DNA of 46,553 nucleotides from Bacteroidota bacterium (GTDB taxonomy: Bacteria; Bacteroidota; Bacteroidia; UBA7662; CANHCV01). The stretch spans positions 1 to 46,553 of the forward strand of contig CANHCV010000015.1 in the NCBI GenBank assembly GCA_947459245.1. Reading direction: 5' to 3'. The translations under genes and the position numbers were made by a program. Under the pieces are notes generated by a model that had not been told where the DNA came from, made no database searches, and saw nothing but the letters and a program-made list of their open reading frames with translations. Numbering within the stretch: the first letter of the stretch is position 1; each line of letters opens with the position of its first letter. Below, piece after piece: positions 27,901-33,817 of the stretch.

Positions 27901-30900
27901 GGATGGGTTCCTTGGGGTTATTCGAATATCAGGCAATGGGTGCCAAATGATGTTTTTATAGACCGTGTCTCTGCACCCATTTAACGTTCTCGCCTCAAAG
28001 AAAATAAGATCATTCCGATCCACATTTCCAACAAACGTATTGGTGGTAATCGCAACATTGTTGTTGGTATTGCTCGGGTTGAACGTATTGAGAGAAACAT
28101 AGTCTTGCCAGAAATACAAAGAGGCATTTTGGGATGAATCTTCTAAGTTTATGATGCCCGGTACACAAGATGTGGAATCGGTTAACTTCAATAAGGCCGT
28201 TGGGCGATTATACAGTTGAATGGTGGTTGGAATAATTTCCTGACAACCATCACTGGTGGTGGCCGTTAGCGTTAAAGTGTAAGGAATCGAAGCATTGGTT
28301 TGGTTTTCGCCAAATCCAATGTTGACTTGTGTTCCAACAAAAGAAAAGTTTTGTGGGGTGGGGGAAATACTCCAATTGAGATTTGAAATATTTGCTCCAG
28401 CTGTAACGCTAGCAGTAAAGCTCAAAGAATTGTGCGGACAAACCCCGGCAGGAAGCGTAAAGGGCGCAAACTGCGGTTTCGGTTTAACAAAAATTAGGGT
28501 ATCTAAAGTGTCCACGCACGCGCCACCAACAATTTGACGAACCGAATATTGGGCTGCTGTATTCCCGTAATTGACCGGGAATTGTATGATCGCATTTCCA
28601 GATGCATCTGGGGTAATAACCACATTGGTAGAAGGATTAACCTGATAGGAAATGGTATTGACTGGAGCAAATTGACTTTTGTTGATGAAGTGAAGGGTGT
28701 CAGGCCCGCAAATGGTATCCTTGGTAATGTAAAAACCTGCTTTCGGCTTTGGAAACAAAGTCAATAGCATGTCCGCAGTGTCTTTGCAACCTTTGTTGGA
28801 AGTAACAATGAGTCGGAGGTTGGAAGTAACGGTAGTAGCTCCAGTTAGCGGATTAAGGGTAATCGTTGTTGAATTTGCACCCGGACTTCCCAACGTTCCT
28901 GGATGACCACTTGGAATCAGACTCCAAGCGTAGGTATTCAGGGGAATACTGCTGATAAGGTTGTTAGCTGTTGCCGTTGGAATTATTCCGGAACAAAAAG
29001 AAGCATTAGGTGAAATTTGAATGGATACGTTGGGTTTGGGATGAACAATTTGCTTGATGATGGACGAAGTACTCACGCATTTTCTGCTGAAAACCAATCT
29101 TTGATAAGCTACATAACCAGCAGTCAATTCACCTGGTTGATAGGTGGCTTTGGTTGCACCAGGAATATCCGTCCAATTGGGATTGATGGGATCGGTACTA
29201 ATCTGCCATTGATATTGATAAAATCCAGTTCCGCCTGTAATCGGTAAAATATCAACAAAACTCCACCCCGTATCTCCAGCACACTTTTCAACATAAATAA
29301 TTTGAATGTTTTGAACAATCCGTTGGAGTTTAATGATGTTTAAGGAATCTGAATAAGAAACACATTTACCGCTAAAAACCACGCGACGAACCGTAATGTC
29401 TGCAGTTATTGGTCCTAAAACAATATCCTTGCGTGTTGAATCCTGGATGTTACTCCAAACTCCATTGGCTAACTTCCTCTGCCATTGATAGGTGTAATTC
29501 CCGCAATCGCCTTTTTGAGGTATGCTACCCGTTATCAACCCTATGGGGTCATTTTCACAAACGGAGTCATTTCCGGTAATGTAATTGCTATCAATCGGAG
29601 GGAAAATGGTAATGTTTTGGATGGCCGTGTCTTTCCCGCATTCATTTTCAAAAATTAATTTAACTTGATACACCCTTTTACAGCTTCCAACAGCCGGGAA
29701 AGAAAAACGGGGGGTGTCAGTGTTTGAATATTGAACTGTCAGAGTAGTATCGTACGTCCATTGGTAGGTAAATGGACCGGTAGCTGCCCCATAATCGATG
29801 GAAAAACCAAAAATTCCACTTCCATTCAACTGATAATTTTGCGACAATAAACTGCCGCAAATAGAATCATCCTTTGCCAAACGAATGCTTGGTCGGCTTT
29901 TTACCGTAACGAATTTTGAAATGGCATCCCCACATAGGGCATTCCCAACCTGTTGCAAGATTTGATAGGTTATGGGGGTTTTGGTGGTATTTGCTGGAAA
30001 AGTAATGATAGGATTAGCAGTATTCGGATTGGAAATAACGACTCCGGTGCTTGGGGTAACCGAATAAATAAATGAAGTTCCAAATGTAGAATTATCGGTT
30101 ATTTGAACACTATCCCCTCCGCAGAGTAGTGTTTTATTCAAGTTGAAATTCGCTACCGGCCTTGGACTAACATTCAAGGTGCTGTTTACCGTGGTAGAAC
30201 AGCCATTGGTAGCGATGGCCAACAATTGAATTTGATTGGGTGTAACCACCGAAACATTGGTTGGACTTACGTTTAATATGGGGTTGGCAATGGTGGCGTT
30301 GCTGAAGCTAACATTGGTGCCTGAAAGAAGGCTCCATTGATAACTAGCAATGGATAAAGAAGGTGGGTTGTTGGTAGTAGTTACCGTGGAAGATTGTCCA
30401 GGACAAACTTGAGTTGGATTCAAGGTTACTGTAATGGAAGGATTTGCCTTGATTTCAATGGTGATGGAGTTAGATGTGCTAACACATGGAACGGTGGTTG
30501 ATCCTCCACTGCTTACAATTCTTCTAAAATAGTAAGTGCCTACTCCAAGTCCGGTAGGGGTGTAGGTGCTGGAGGTTGCTCCAGGAATGGCAGTGTAGTT
30601 GATGCTATCGGTGCTTGTTTCCCAAGAATAGGTGTACGTACCAGTTCCACCTCCCAGGGTTGGAGAAGCTACCTGCCCAAGGGTGGAAATCGTTCCTCCC
30701 TGACAAATGATTTGGGCATTCCCAATTTGGTTCCCCGTAATGGGCGGAATGATATTTACTGATATGGTATCGGACCTTGATGTGCAAACACCAGAAGTAA
30801 CGGTTCGTTGGTAATATGTTAAACCGGTCTGACTACTCGGGTTGAGGTTAATCCCCGTTTGCCCGGGAATGGTAGAAAGTGCACCGATGCTAGGTCCTGA

Positions 30901-33525
30901 CTGCCAAGTGTAACTGTAATTGGTACAATTTCCTTTCGTGGGTTGAGAACCGGTTAATTGATTGGGCGCAGCATTGGTACAAACCAAGGTTTGACTTGAA
31001 GTAATGGTATTGTCTTGAATGGGAGGGAAAATCCGAATGATTTGCGTTTGATTGGTCGAAAAACATTCGTTTCCATAATTTAAACGAATAAAATAATGCT
31101 TCGGGCAGCTATCTGCATTTTCAGGTAGGGTGAGGATTGGATTGGCTGTAGTTGCTCCTGAAATGGATGAGCCATTCCCTCCCGATAAAGTCCAAGAAAA
31201 AGTACGGGTAGAGCCAAAATTATTGTTAACGGTGTATTGGTGTCCAATCGAGGTTCCCATGGTTAAATTCTGAGATCCACAGTAATTTTGGTCAGCCGGC
31301 CAGGTTAAACTTGGCGGCCCAATGATGGTAACCACGGTGTCGGTGGAAGTAACACTGCATTCGGTGGTATCAATAAGGGTAATACGATAAACTCCGGGGG
31401 CGGTTAAAGTAAAATTGGGATTGAAGCTGTTATCGGTAGTTCCACCGTTAAAAACCACATTGGTTGAAAGGGTATTGGTGACACCATCACGAATTTCCCA
31501 CTTGTAGCGGGTAGCCGAACATCCTAAGATGAGGTTCGATTTATTATTAGCTTGAAAGGTTGCAGGAGAACATAAAGGAGTAGCGTAATTGAGATCAAAA
31601 TCTGCTTGAACAACGTCTTGGATACAAATGGTTTTTATTATCGTATCGTAAGAACATGAACCGGCACCATTAAAACAAACTAGTCGAATTGAATAAGTTC
31701 CACTATTGGAAAAAGTCAAATCAATATCCTTACATTCGGTTTGTAATGGTGGAGGGAAAGTAATTGGACAATTTTGACCTAGAATGGTTACTCCAATATT
31801 TGGAGTGACATCCCATTTAAAAAAGCCAATTGAATCACATCTTGAAGAAGTTCCAGAATTACGAATATTGTAACCTATATCACTAGTGTTATAAATTTTA
31901 ACTAATTGATTTTTACACGCATTTTTAGGTGCAGTAAAATTTGCTTTAGATGATTTGTTTAAAGTGATAGGACCTACCGTTGGATCTGTTACTCCACAAG
32001 CATTTTCAATTACCATTTTTACGTAGTATCTGTTTTGATTAGAATTAAAAATTGCTCCACAAGATGAATTTAAAAATAAATGAGAAAATGAACTTGGAGG
32101 GGGTTGAACAAAAGAAGTGTCAGGACTATTATCATTATATTGAATTCTATAGGTAGTGCCAGGTTGATTTTTAGACCAAATTTTTACGCCATTAGAATCT
32201 ATCAAAGAGGAATCAATTATGTTAAATGAATAGGATTTGGGAGCACATTCGCCAGTGGTATTTCCATTTAAGGTAATTCCTCCCCCAGGATTAGATCCCT
32301 TAAAAACTTGATGTATTGTTTCTGTTGTGCAATTGTTTGATGAAATGGTAAGATACCTAACCGTAAAATATCCCGATATCAGGTATTGGTGACTAGCAGG
32401 ACTATTAAATTGGGGCGGAGATGAATAATTATTAACATTGCCGTCTCCCCAATTAATAATAAATCGAGTTGTTGTTGGGTATATATTGAAATTGTTATCA
32501 ATTAATAAAATACTTAAATTTGAGTTTTTGCAATTTGTCCAAATTGTTTTATTATTTCGAGTACTAGTATCCCAATCCCCATTTGAAATTAATAATAAGT
32601 TTAGATCGCTATTGTAGCGCTCCCCAATTCCAACAGATTGCCCAGCCGAGATAACGGTACAAGGTCCTTTTCTAACCCTTACTTGAAAGTTTTTCGTGGT
32701 AGTGCCTCCACCAATAAAATCATAGGTTTGGGAGTAGGTATTCCCGGAAATACTTACCCATCCACTTCCTTCATTGATTTCATAATTGCAAGAAGCATCA
32801 TAGTTTGTTATCCTCAATGTCACACGGGAAGGAGAACAGGTTTGATTTTGGGTGAGTGTAAAAGTTGGGGTAGAAGGAAGAGCAGTAACCAAAACATCTT
32901 CCGAATTATCCAAAAATTTCCAAGTGTTGTTGATTTTGTAATAGAATTTTGCGTAATAAGTCCCCGAATTGGTGAAAGTATAAGAAGTTTGGGTGGTTGT
33001 GTTTAATGGAGATGGGTTGTGGGTATGAATGATTGTACTTGGTCTTTGAATAATTTCAACTTTTAAATCATCCAAAGAATCGATCGGACAAACATCAAAT
33101 CGGAAATTTACACTTTGGTTTTCGCAAATATTGACAGGATTGGAGGGTGAAATATTGCTAACAATTACATTGGAAAAAATTCTTTCTGCTGGAGTTGTTG
33201 AATCTACAGCACCATTGAAATAAACTTTGGCGTAGAACTTATAGGTTCCTATTGTATCAGTTGTAAATGTGTCAAGAAGAGAATTTGAAAAACCAGTTGA
33301 ACTAATCCTTACTTTTTTCGTTCCATTGGAAAAATCACCATTTCTATCAGAATAATTAAATTCAATGCTATCAACTTGACTGGGAGAGGTAAGGCTATAT
33401 CTAAAGAACGTTTTTTCTCCAAAACAAACTACGATATCAGATGCTGGAAATTGGAGTTGGATTGTTTGAGAATTCCCAACCAATGAAAACAATAGACCTG
33501 CAATTACAAATAAAAAATTTCTCAT
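18910..33525 (-). CDS. Giant PKD/Ig-repeat surface protein with T9SS type B (CHU_C) sorting domain
   Basis: A single uninterrupted frame of 4871 residues, roughly half a megadalton. The signal peptide is MRNFLFVIAGLLFSLVGNSQ. The body is a chain of dozens of PKD or Ig-like modules of about 80-100 residues. Many show the PKD core (WYFGDGDS, WNFGDGTT, WNFGDGTG, WFFGDGNV) and an early Cys (CxP) plus a late GCxDT Cys, suggesting one disulfide per module. Three pairs of multi-module super-repeats are visible. The C-terminal 110 or so residues (VPNAFQPEGPSEVNLFN, YSSWGELLYRT, DTYIYKIEAKC) are the gliding-motility-associated type B sorting domain (TIGR04131). A SprB-like adhesin or motility role is plausible. 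The PorP/SprF partner follows with an ATGA overlap. Confidence 0.95.
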   Translation of the reverse strand: MRNFLFVIAGLLFSLVGNSQTIQLQFPASDIVVCFGEKTFFRYSLTSPSQVDSIEFNYSDRNGDFSNGTKKVRISSTGFSNSLLDTFTTDTIGTYKFYAKVYFNGAVDSTTPAERIFSNVIVSNISPSNPVNICENQSVNFRFDVCPIDSLDDLKVEIIQRPSTIIHTHNPSPLNTTTQTSYTFTNSGTYYAKFYYKINNTWKFLDNSEDVLVTALPSTPTFTLTQNQTCSPSRVTLRITNYDASCNYEINEGSGWVSISGNTYSQTYDFIGGGTTTKNFQVRVRKGPCTVISAGQSVGIGERYNSDLNLLLISNGDWDTSTRNNKTIWTNCKNSNLSILLIDNNFNIYPTTTRFIINWGDGNVNNYSSPPQFNSPASHQYLISGYFTVRYLTISSNNCTTETIHQVFKGSNPGGGITLNGNTTGECAPKSYSFNIIDSSLIDSNGVKIWSKNQPGTTYRIQYNDNSPDTSFVQPPPSSFSHLFLNSSCGAIFNSNQNRYYVKMVIENACGVTDPTVGPITLNKSSKANFTAPKNACKNQLVKIYNTSDIGYNIRNSGTSSRCDSIGFFKWDVTPNIGVTILGQNCPITFPPPLQTECKDIDLTFSNSGTYSIRLVCFNGAGSCSYDTIIKTICIQDVVQADFDLNYATPLCSPATFQANNKSNLILGCSATRYKWEIRDGVTNTLSTNVVFNGGTTDNSFNPNFTLTAPGVYRITLIDTTECSVTSTDTVVTIIGPPSLTWPADQNYCGSQNLTMGTSIGHQYTVNNNFGSTRTFSWTLSGGNGSSISGATTANPILTLPENADSCPKHYFIRLNYGNECFSTNQTQIIRIFPPIQDNTITSSQTLVCTNAAPNQLTGSQPTKGNCTNYSYTWQSGPSIGALSTIPGQTGINLNPSSQTGLTYYQRTVTSGVCTSRSDTISVNIIPPITGNQIGNAQIICQGGTISTLGQVASPTLGGGTGTYTYSWETSTDSINYTAIPGATSSTYTPTGLGVGTYYFRRIVSSGGSTTVPCVSTSNSITIEIKANPSITVTLNPTQVCPGQSSTVTTTNNPPSLSIASYQWSLLSGTNVSFSNATIANPILNVSPTNVSVVTPNQIQLLAIATNGCSTTVNSTLNVSPRPVANFNLNKTLLCGGDSVQITDNSTFGTSFIYSVTPSTGVVISNPNTANPIITFPANTTKTPITYQILQQVGNALCGDAISKFVTVKSRPSIRLAKDDSICGSLLSQNYQLNGSGIFGFSIDYGAATGPFTYQWTYDTTLTVQYSNTDTPRFSFPAVGSCKRVYQVKLIFENECGKDTAIQNITIFPPIDSNYITGNDSVCENDPIGLITGSIPQKGDCGNYTYQWQRKLANGVWSNIQDSTRKDIVLGPITADITVRRVVFSGKCVSYSDSLNIIKLQRIVQNIQIIYVEKCAGDTGWSFVDILPITGGTGFYQYQWQISTDPINPNWTDIPGATKATYQPGELTAGYVAYQRLVFSRKCVSTSSIIKQIVHPKPNVSIQISPNASFCSGIIPTATANNLISSIPLNTYAWSLIPSGHPGTLGSPGANSTTITLNPLTGATTVTSNLRLIVTSNKGCKDTADMLLTLFPKPKAGFYITKDTICGPDTLHFINKSQFAPVNTISYQVNPSTNVVITPDASGNAIIQFPVNYGNTAAQYSVRQIVGGACVDTLDTLIFVKPKPQFAPFTLPAGVCPHNSLSFTASVTAGANISNLNWSISPTPQNFSFVGTQVNIGFGENQTNASIPYTLTLTATTSDGCQEIIPTTIQLYNRPTALLKLTDSTSCVPGIINLEDSSQNASLYFWQDYVSLNTFNPSNTNNNVAITTNTFVGNVDRNDLIFFEARTLNGCRDTVYKNIIWHPLPDIRITPRNPSVCDSNTSTFRTSTSVLQTPATYQWSSNGIDSVGATIDSFTRRFFNQTQQTTFETIKVVATSSFGCVNSDTTQVFVRPNSFVGITPPLNTVACAPFPIVIDPAKILSFPFANSGQEWYQINSTPPITQTLLGTTFNFPGATIPNANDINYIKLVGISKYGCKNADTTMAFRTIPNPVASFTASETQGCSPRTITFTSTSDPGLVHTWDFGPYGTLVNTNSNSTVVTVLFNNPTNAPIIIPVKMMVKVGSGTFQCSNSTIQNIVINPKPSLVAIPNPAVCPFNSISISPTAAAGSPPIATTHFYHFPLIDTLAISTGMTYHFGENQGVDAQYRVTIISKTLVGCADTTVVQLTHFARPTAFFKLDDSSSCVPGFITLRDNSINRIQRIWSSNNGLDTIQKISSDSIAVRVNTNIFKGQFDRLDSIFLVVKNQNQCADTIGRQITWHPLPDVQITNQDSICDSNSLFFNAQASQFQKSLNRFSLTWTKNNFQTSTGQFDTTTLPFFNPGIDTASQYVKLIIHSDYGCTDSLEKSILVKPDAKAFFSSSKYVNCAPFIITIDTFLQYPTTNSGNIWEKEDVSGTWVPISSGTTLPTETLQVANQTLKIRLIAQSKWGCKNDTMVRIYQTKDNPKPFFDFVNDSSGCTPYSVQVRSLSTPAGVSHQWILPVGVTGSNNSGITNTLVGLNSGNVDQKYNVKLIVGDASSGCKDSVEHPFTVFPLPRPDFSFSNPRYCFPDSGLATYIPLSPPRIDSLLWTFGTTNLSIRKNTWKDTLFNSNTTFIFQDNTSGIDRTDALKLIAKSFQGCIDSVSKSFIVSTRPISRFEFNDTTKCGPDTASVSYQSLYSTSQIGWSVNSLLVSISNPTSTQPIFGFPKNTGLVDEVYTITLFNTSANGCVDSTKREIKIHPQPRPVYSFTPTIGCGPLTVQFNDTSTLRTNLLWNFSSSNTSTDTTTSFTFPTPFNADSTIFFNLKVVTHFGCEENVRDSVIVRPGPVAKFAVKDTFFCLGNQAFVTDTFFNRSYGSIDTFTWYFGDGDSLITTRDTTVYHSYSKEGIYTVKLKGVNPCGVSTDTFQVEVLEKPKAKFTLSDTSKCGPVNLSITNQTTNIQVTYAWEIGNVDTVLPQITPITSTNFNPGINTLSADILNGFDKKYYVRLIVKNRCASDTLWDTITVRPKPTALFTPNPKTGCAPKFVTLFNNSRGEPNIYQWEFSDTASFTTTTNTVDPIRYYPYVTQPTKYWIKLTATNACGVDFMSDTVLITPNTIQAGMSVISGQKYHCESGNVGFVNTSSGATTFFWNFGDGTTAITTLQPGANVIYHQYSRVGTFEVSMRASNGCSDTTFFDTVYVFPKPTAVINVNRLNFCPGDSVILTGSSSLNASTYQWNFGDGTGWKNTLGSNPKYVYSTPGSYTISLVVSRQILDSMGVPIGIFCYDTATVNITIQPIPTAIIGSNAGPNDCSPFLATFNDLSTGSIPSQSLWNFGDGGTGIGSPVSHMYQNWGVFQVQLVVFNALGCSNTAYTNVRVYEGPRAQFTVSKKDSCGPHQVQFTNTTQFTGPQNVLAYEWAIDSGITGNFTVVSTSKDYNTTFYGSSGSVNPTRYLVRLKVNTNQPCIGFAYDTITIYPKAKATVGINIPDSHCAPFAILPSDVSVTQYPDANSSFTWYANDSLISGPNTNSAFPGFQFSLPNSQVTIKLVVQSKNGCSADSSEKTFFTYPNPISQFDIDIDSGCTPHFTMIRGRAVPGVVNYQWILGRSGSFNPGYSSTSKPLLGTNWVNLTDTTVIDTIWLMVRNPLTGCSDTSWKTIKIYPKPHAGIVSRDSLCAGDSIQIAFDGDSIPPAIQSYRWFWASNPNNYGSILRPNDSASSIQFNTVKGRFVSRHNLKLEVSTIHGCKDTIEKSIFLKPLPVIAFTDPLKEICVPATVTFKNDSNQIGASYSWTTSTPVAGSVFNPNSSDSLRLFYFDRQGVRLDTFRYSVTMTDLRGCTNNAQTQVITHPRPLNDYTNLIETICPGNYTYNNLSIGEQPMTYLWKIDSANRSWTSTSVNFVHPFRNNTINPINYFDTLFSTSAFGCKDTISGNKTVYPKPISSFSSNFVTPSCAPIQLNNSHFTVNTLPTTNVSFQWLVNGSPITAIQAVPNFPGYNFPTPNDSFTVSLVAFSMFNCGSDTETIIFRTHPNPVASFVLDSLQGCSPLQMGATSNSSPALLNHFWSLGSSNGSFIFPSTPTSSPRIRTVWTNNSTSNNNESITLRVVQPTTGCSSSVTQNFVTYPKPQANITGIDSVCAGGFISLNYNQTPGRALPAVVGGVQWSWIVNQPAAAISNPTSTTTFINFPDSQGVGVTRYQLIQVITTASGCTDTALKDLWMKPRPKVLIASHASNLCVPFSTTLTNLGTQNGASYTWSSSLGNYLMNLNNPNSSSTLVNFLDRKGDRDTTYIFEVKMTDARGCRDSATTSITTHPRPLTAFTPINDQVCPNTTTTFTNSTIGQQPVTYLWKINQWTSNGSSPTFTFTNQNFRDSTYFDTLISTSVYGCKDTLSGTRIVWYNPKSRLGRIATNHCEPFIFNPVDSSRGHQSFRNRWILTNNGVTVKDIVGVNPNFNPIPQSSTPYQLILITTNQYLCLSDTDSMTFYVRPKPKAQYSVDTNRICTGAGLIRFTNQSQIFSGTNSYFWNFGDSSLIDTNFTPSHFYSKPRAYWSSLLVQSDYGCIDSASKIIFIGKRAKAEFTADLTKGCDTVRVKFNNLSLFSDSAQWDFGNGLQSSTFSPSTYFTSKPGTYTVTLRAVGMFGCDDTIVKSAFIRVYEKPIANFDVDSLEKWLPFRTFRFTNRTKGDPYSSQWFFGDGNVGFGKNAAHAYRDTGWYNVKLVVTGDTTGCIDSITKRIRLNWVDCFMKVPNAFQPEGPSEVNLFNAVGSGFESYKLEVYSSWGELLYRTTQLNPDGSIPMDIGWDGKHHFKPGYDKLLPLDTYIYKIEAKCLNGKDWKEKAGNSSLEKRVGTFQMIR
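18913..19260 (-). other. T9SS type B C-terminal sorting domain of the giant protein
   Basis: Approximate span of residues 4756-4871. It has the hallmark order VPNAFQPEG, then NLFNAVGSGFESYKLEVYSS, WGELLYRT, GWDGKHHFKPG and DTYIYKIEAKCLNGK, ending in a basic GTFQMIR tail. This matches the CHU_C or type B domain that routes proteins through the type IX secretion system. Boundaries are hand-estimated. Confidence 0.88.
20281..23040 (-). repeat. Super-repeat pair Q inside the giant gene (two units of about 460 residues)
   Basis: Approximate units: Q1 at 21661-23040 (residues 3496-3955) and Q2 at 20281-21660 (residues 3956-4415). Landmarks in order are HCAPFAI versus SCAPIQL, FTYPNPISQF versus FRTHPNPVASF, DSLCAGDSI versus DSVCAGGFI, DRQGVRLDTF versus DRKGDRDTTY, MTDLRGC versus MTDARGC, GEQPMTYLWKID versus GQQPVTYLWKIN, and AFGCKDTISG versus VYGCKDTLSG. 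The clearest of the three pairs. Confidence 0.82.
25750..28480 (-). repeat. Super-repeat pair P inside the giant gene (two units of about 455 residues)
   Basis: Approximate units: P1 at 27106-28480 (residues 1682-2140) and P2 at 25750-27105 (residues 2141-2592). Five modules recur in the same order. Landmarks are VCPHNSLSF versus VCPFNSISI, FGENQ in both, RPTALLKLTDSTSCVPG versus RPTAFFKLDDSSSCVPG, WHPLPDI versus WHPLPDV, and SKYGCKN versus SKWGCKN. Directly follows pair R. Confidence 0.78.
28481..31322 (-). repeat. Super-repeat pair R inside the giant gene (two units of about 470 residues)
   Basis: Approximate units: R1 at 29900-31322 (residues 735-1209) and R2 at 28481-29899 (residues 1210-1682). 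Matching landmarks in the same order are YCGSQNL versus ICGSLLSQNY, LTGSQPTKGNCTNYSYTWQ versus ITGSIPQKGDCGNYTYQWQ, IPGATSSTY versus IPGATKATY, and PSTGVVISNPNTANPIITFP versus PSTNVVITPDASGNAIIQFP. Visible at protein level only; boundaries are hand-estimated. Confidence 0.75.
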
Positions 33526-33544
33526 GAATTTTTGTTGATAACTG

Positions 33545-33552
33545 CAAAGTTA
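33545..33552 (-). promoter_or_regulatory. -7 promoter box (TAACTTTG) for the giant surface-protein operon
   Basis: Perfect TAnnTTTG match followed by C, 20 nt before the ATG at 33525, giving a leader of about 15 nt that ends in an A-rich run. It would drive the giant gene, the PorP/SprF partner and the barrel gene. No -33 TTTG at standard spacing was seen. Confidence 0.65.
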
Positions 33553-33594
33553 TTTAGTTTTGTAGACGCTTTTTTGACTTTTTTTTATTTTAAT

Positions 33595-33606
33595 GGTTAA
33601 TTAACC
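33595..33606. promoter_or_regulatory. Perfect 12-bp palindrome upstream of the giant-gene promoter
   Basis: GGTTAATTAACC is self-complementary. It lies about 43 bp upstream of the -7 box, centred near -60 relative to the predicted transcript start, a common position for an activator site. It also contains the TAA stop of the minus-strand reading of the right repeat copy. Role unknown. Confidence 0.3.
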
Positions 33607-33612
33607 CCTCTT

Positions 33613-33716
33613 CTTTTTCTTCCTCGGAGCCCTTAGGTGATAATCCATGCACCGCTCCAACCAAAAATCGAAGTGCTCTTCCAAATCGAAGAACTCAGGT
33701 GGAAGGAAAAGAAATC
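33613..33716 (-). repeat. 104-bp direct repeat, right copy; remnant protein tail
   Basis: Same orientation as 16762-16865. On the minus strand it reads FLFLPPEFFDLEEHFDFWLE then RCMDYHLRAPRKKKKRG and a stop at 33601-33603. Most differences from the left copy are silent or conservative in this frame, which suggests it was coding when duplicated. It is joined at its right end to a ligase fragment through the shared AAGAAATC. Confidence 0.75.
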
Positions 33717-33779
33717 GAGGAAGAGGATCGGTTCACCAAAGCCAACACCATTAAGGATTTGAGGGCTTTGATACGGTAA
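33709..33779 (+). pseudogene. Decayed, internally deleted 3' end of the ATP-dependent DNA ligase gene
   Basis: Positions 33709-33749 match ligase 16521-16561 at about 36 of 41 bases, and 33741-33787 match 16715-16761 at about 43 of 47. The peptide reads EIEEEDRFTKANT, then IKDLRALIR and stop. The intact gene has EIEEVDKFIKANT and, 54 codons later, EANTIEDLRALIR. The fragment therefore lacks 162 bp lying between GCCAATACC and GCCAACACC, a short-repeat-mediated in-frame deletion. No upstream ligase sequence remains. The interval 33526-33817 otherwise holds the promoter, palindrome and repeat described separately. Confidence 0.82.
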
Positions 33780-33817
33780 GGTTTTTTGTTGATCAATTTG
33801 AAATGAACAATTTCCAA

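Noticed and set aside
18910-33525. CRISPR array or DNA satellite
   Set aside because: The periodicity is at protein level, with diverged units of about 80-100 and about 460 residues; there are no identical short repeats with unique spacers.
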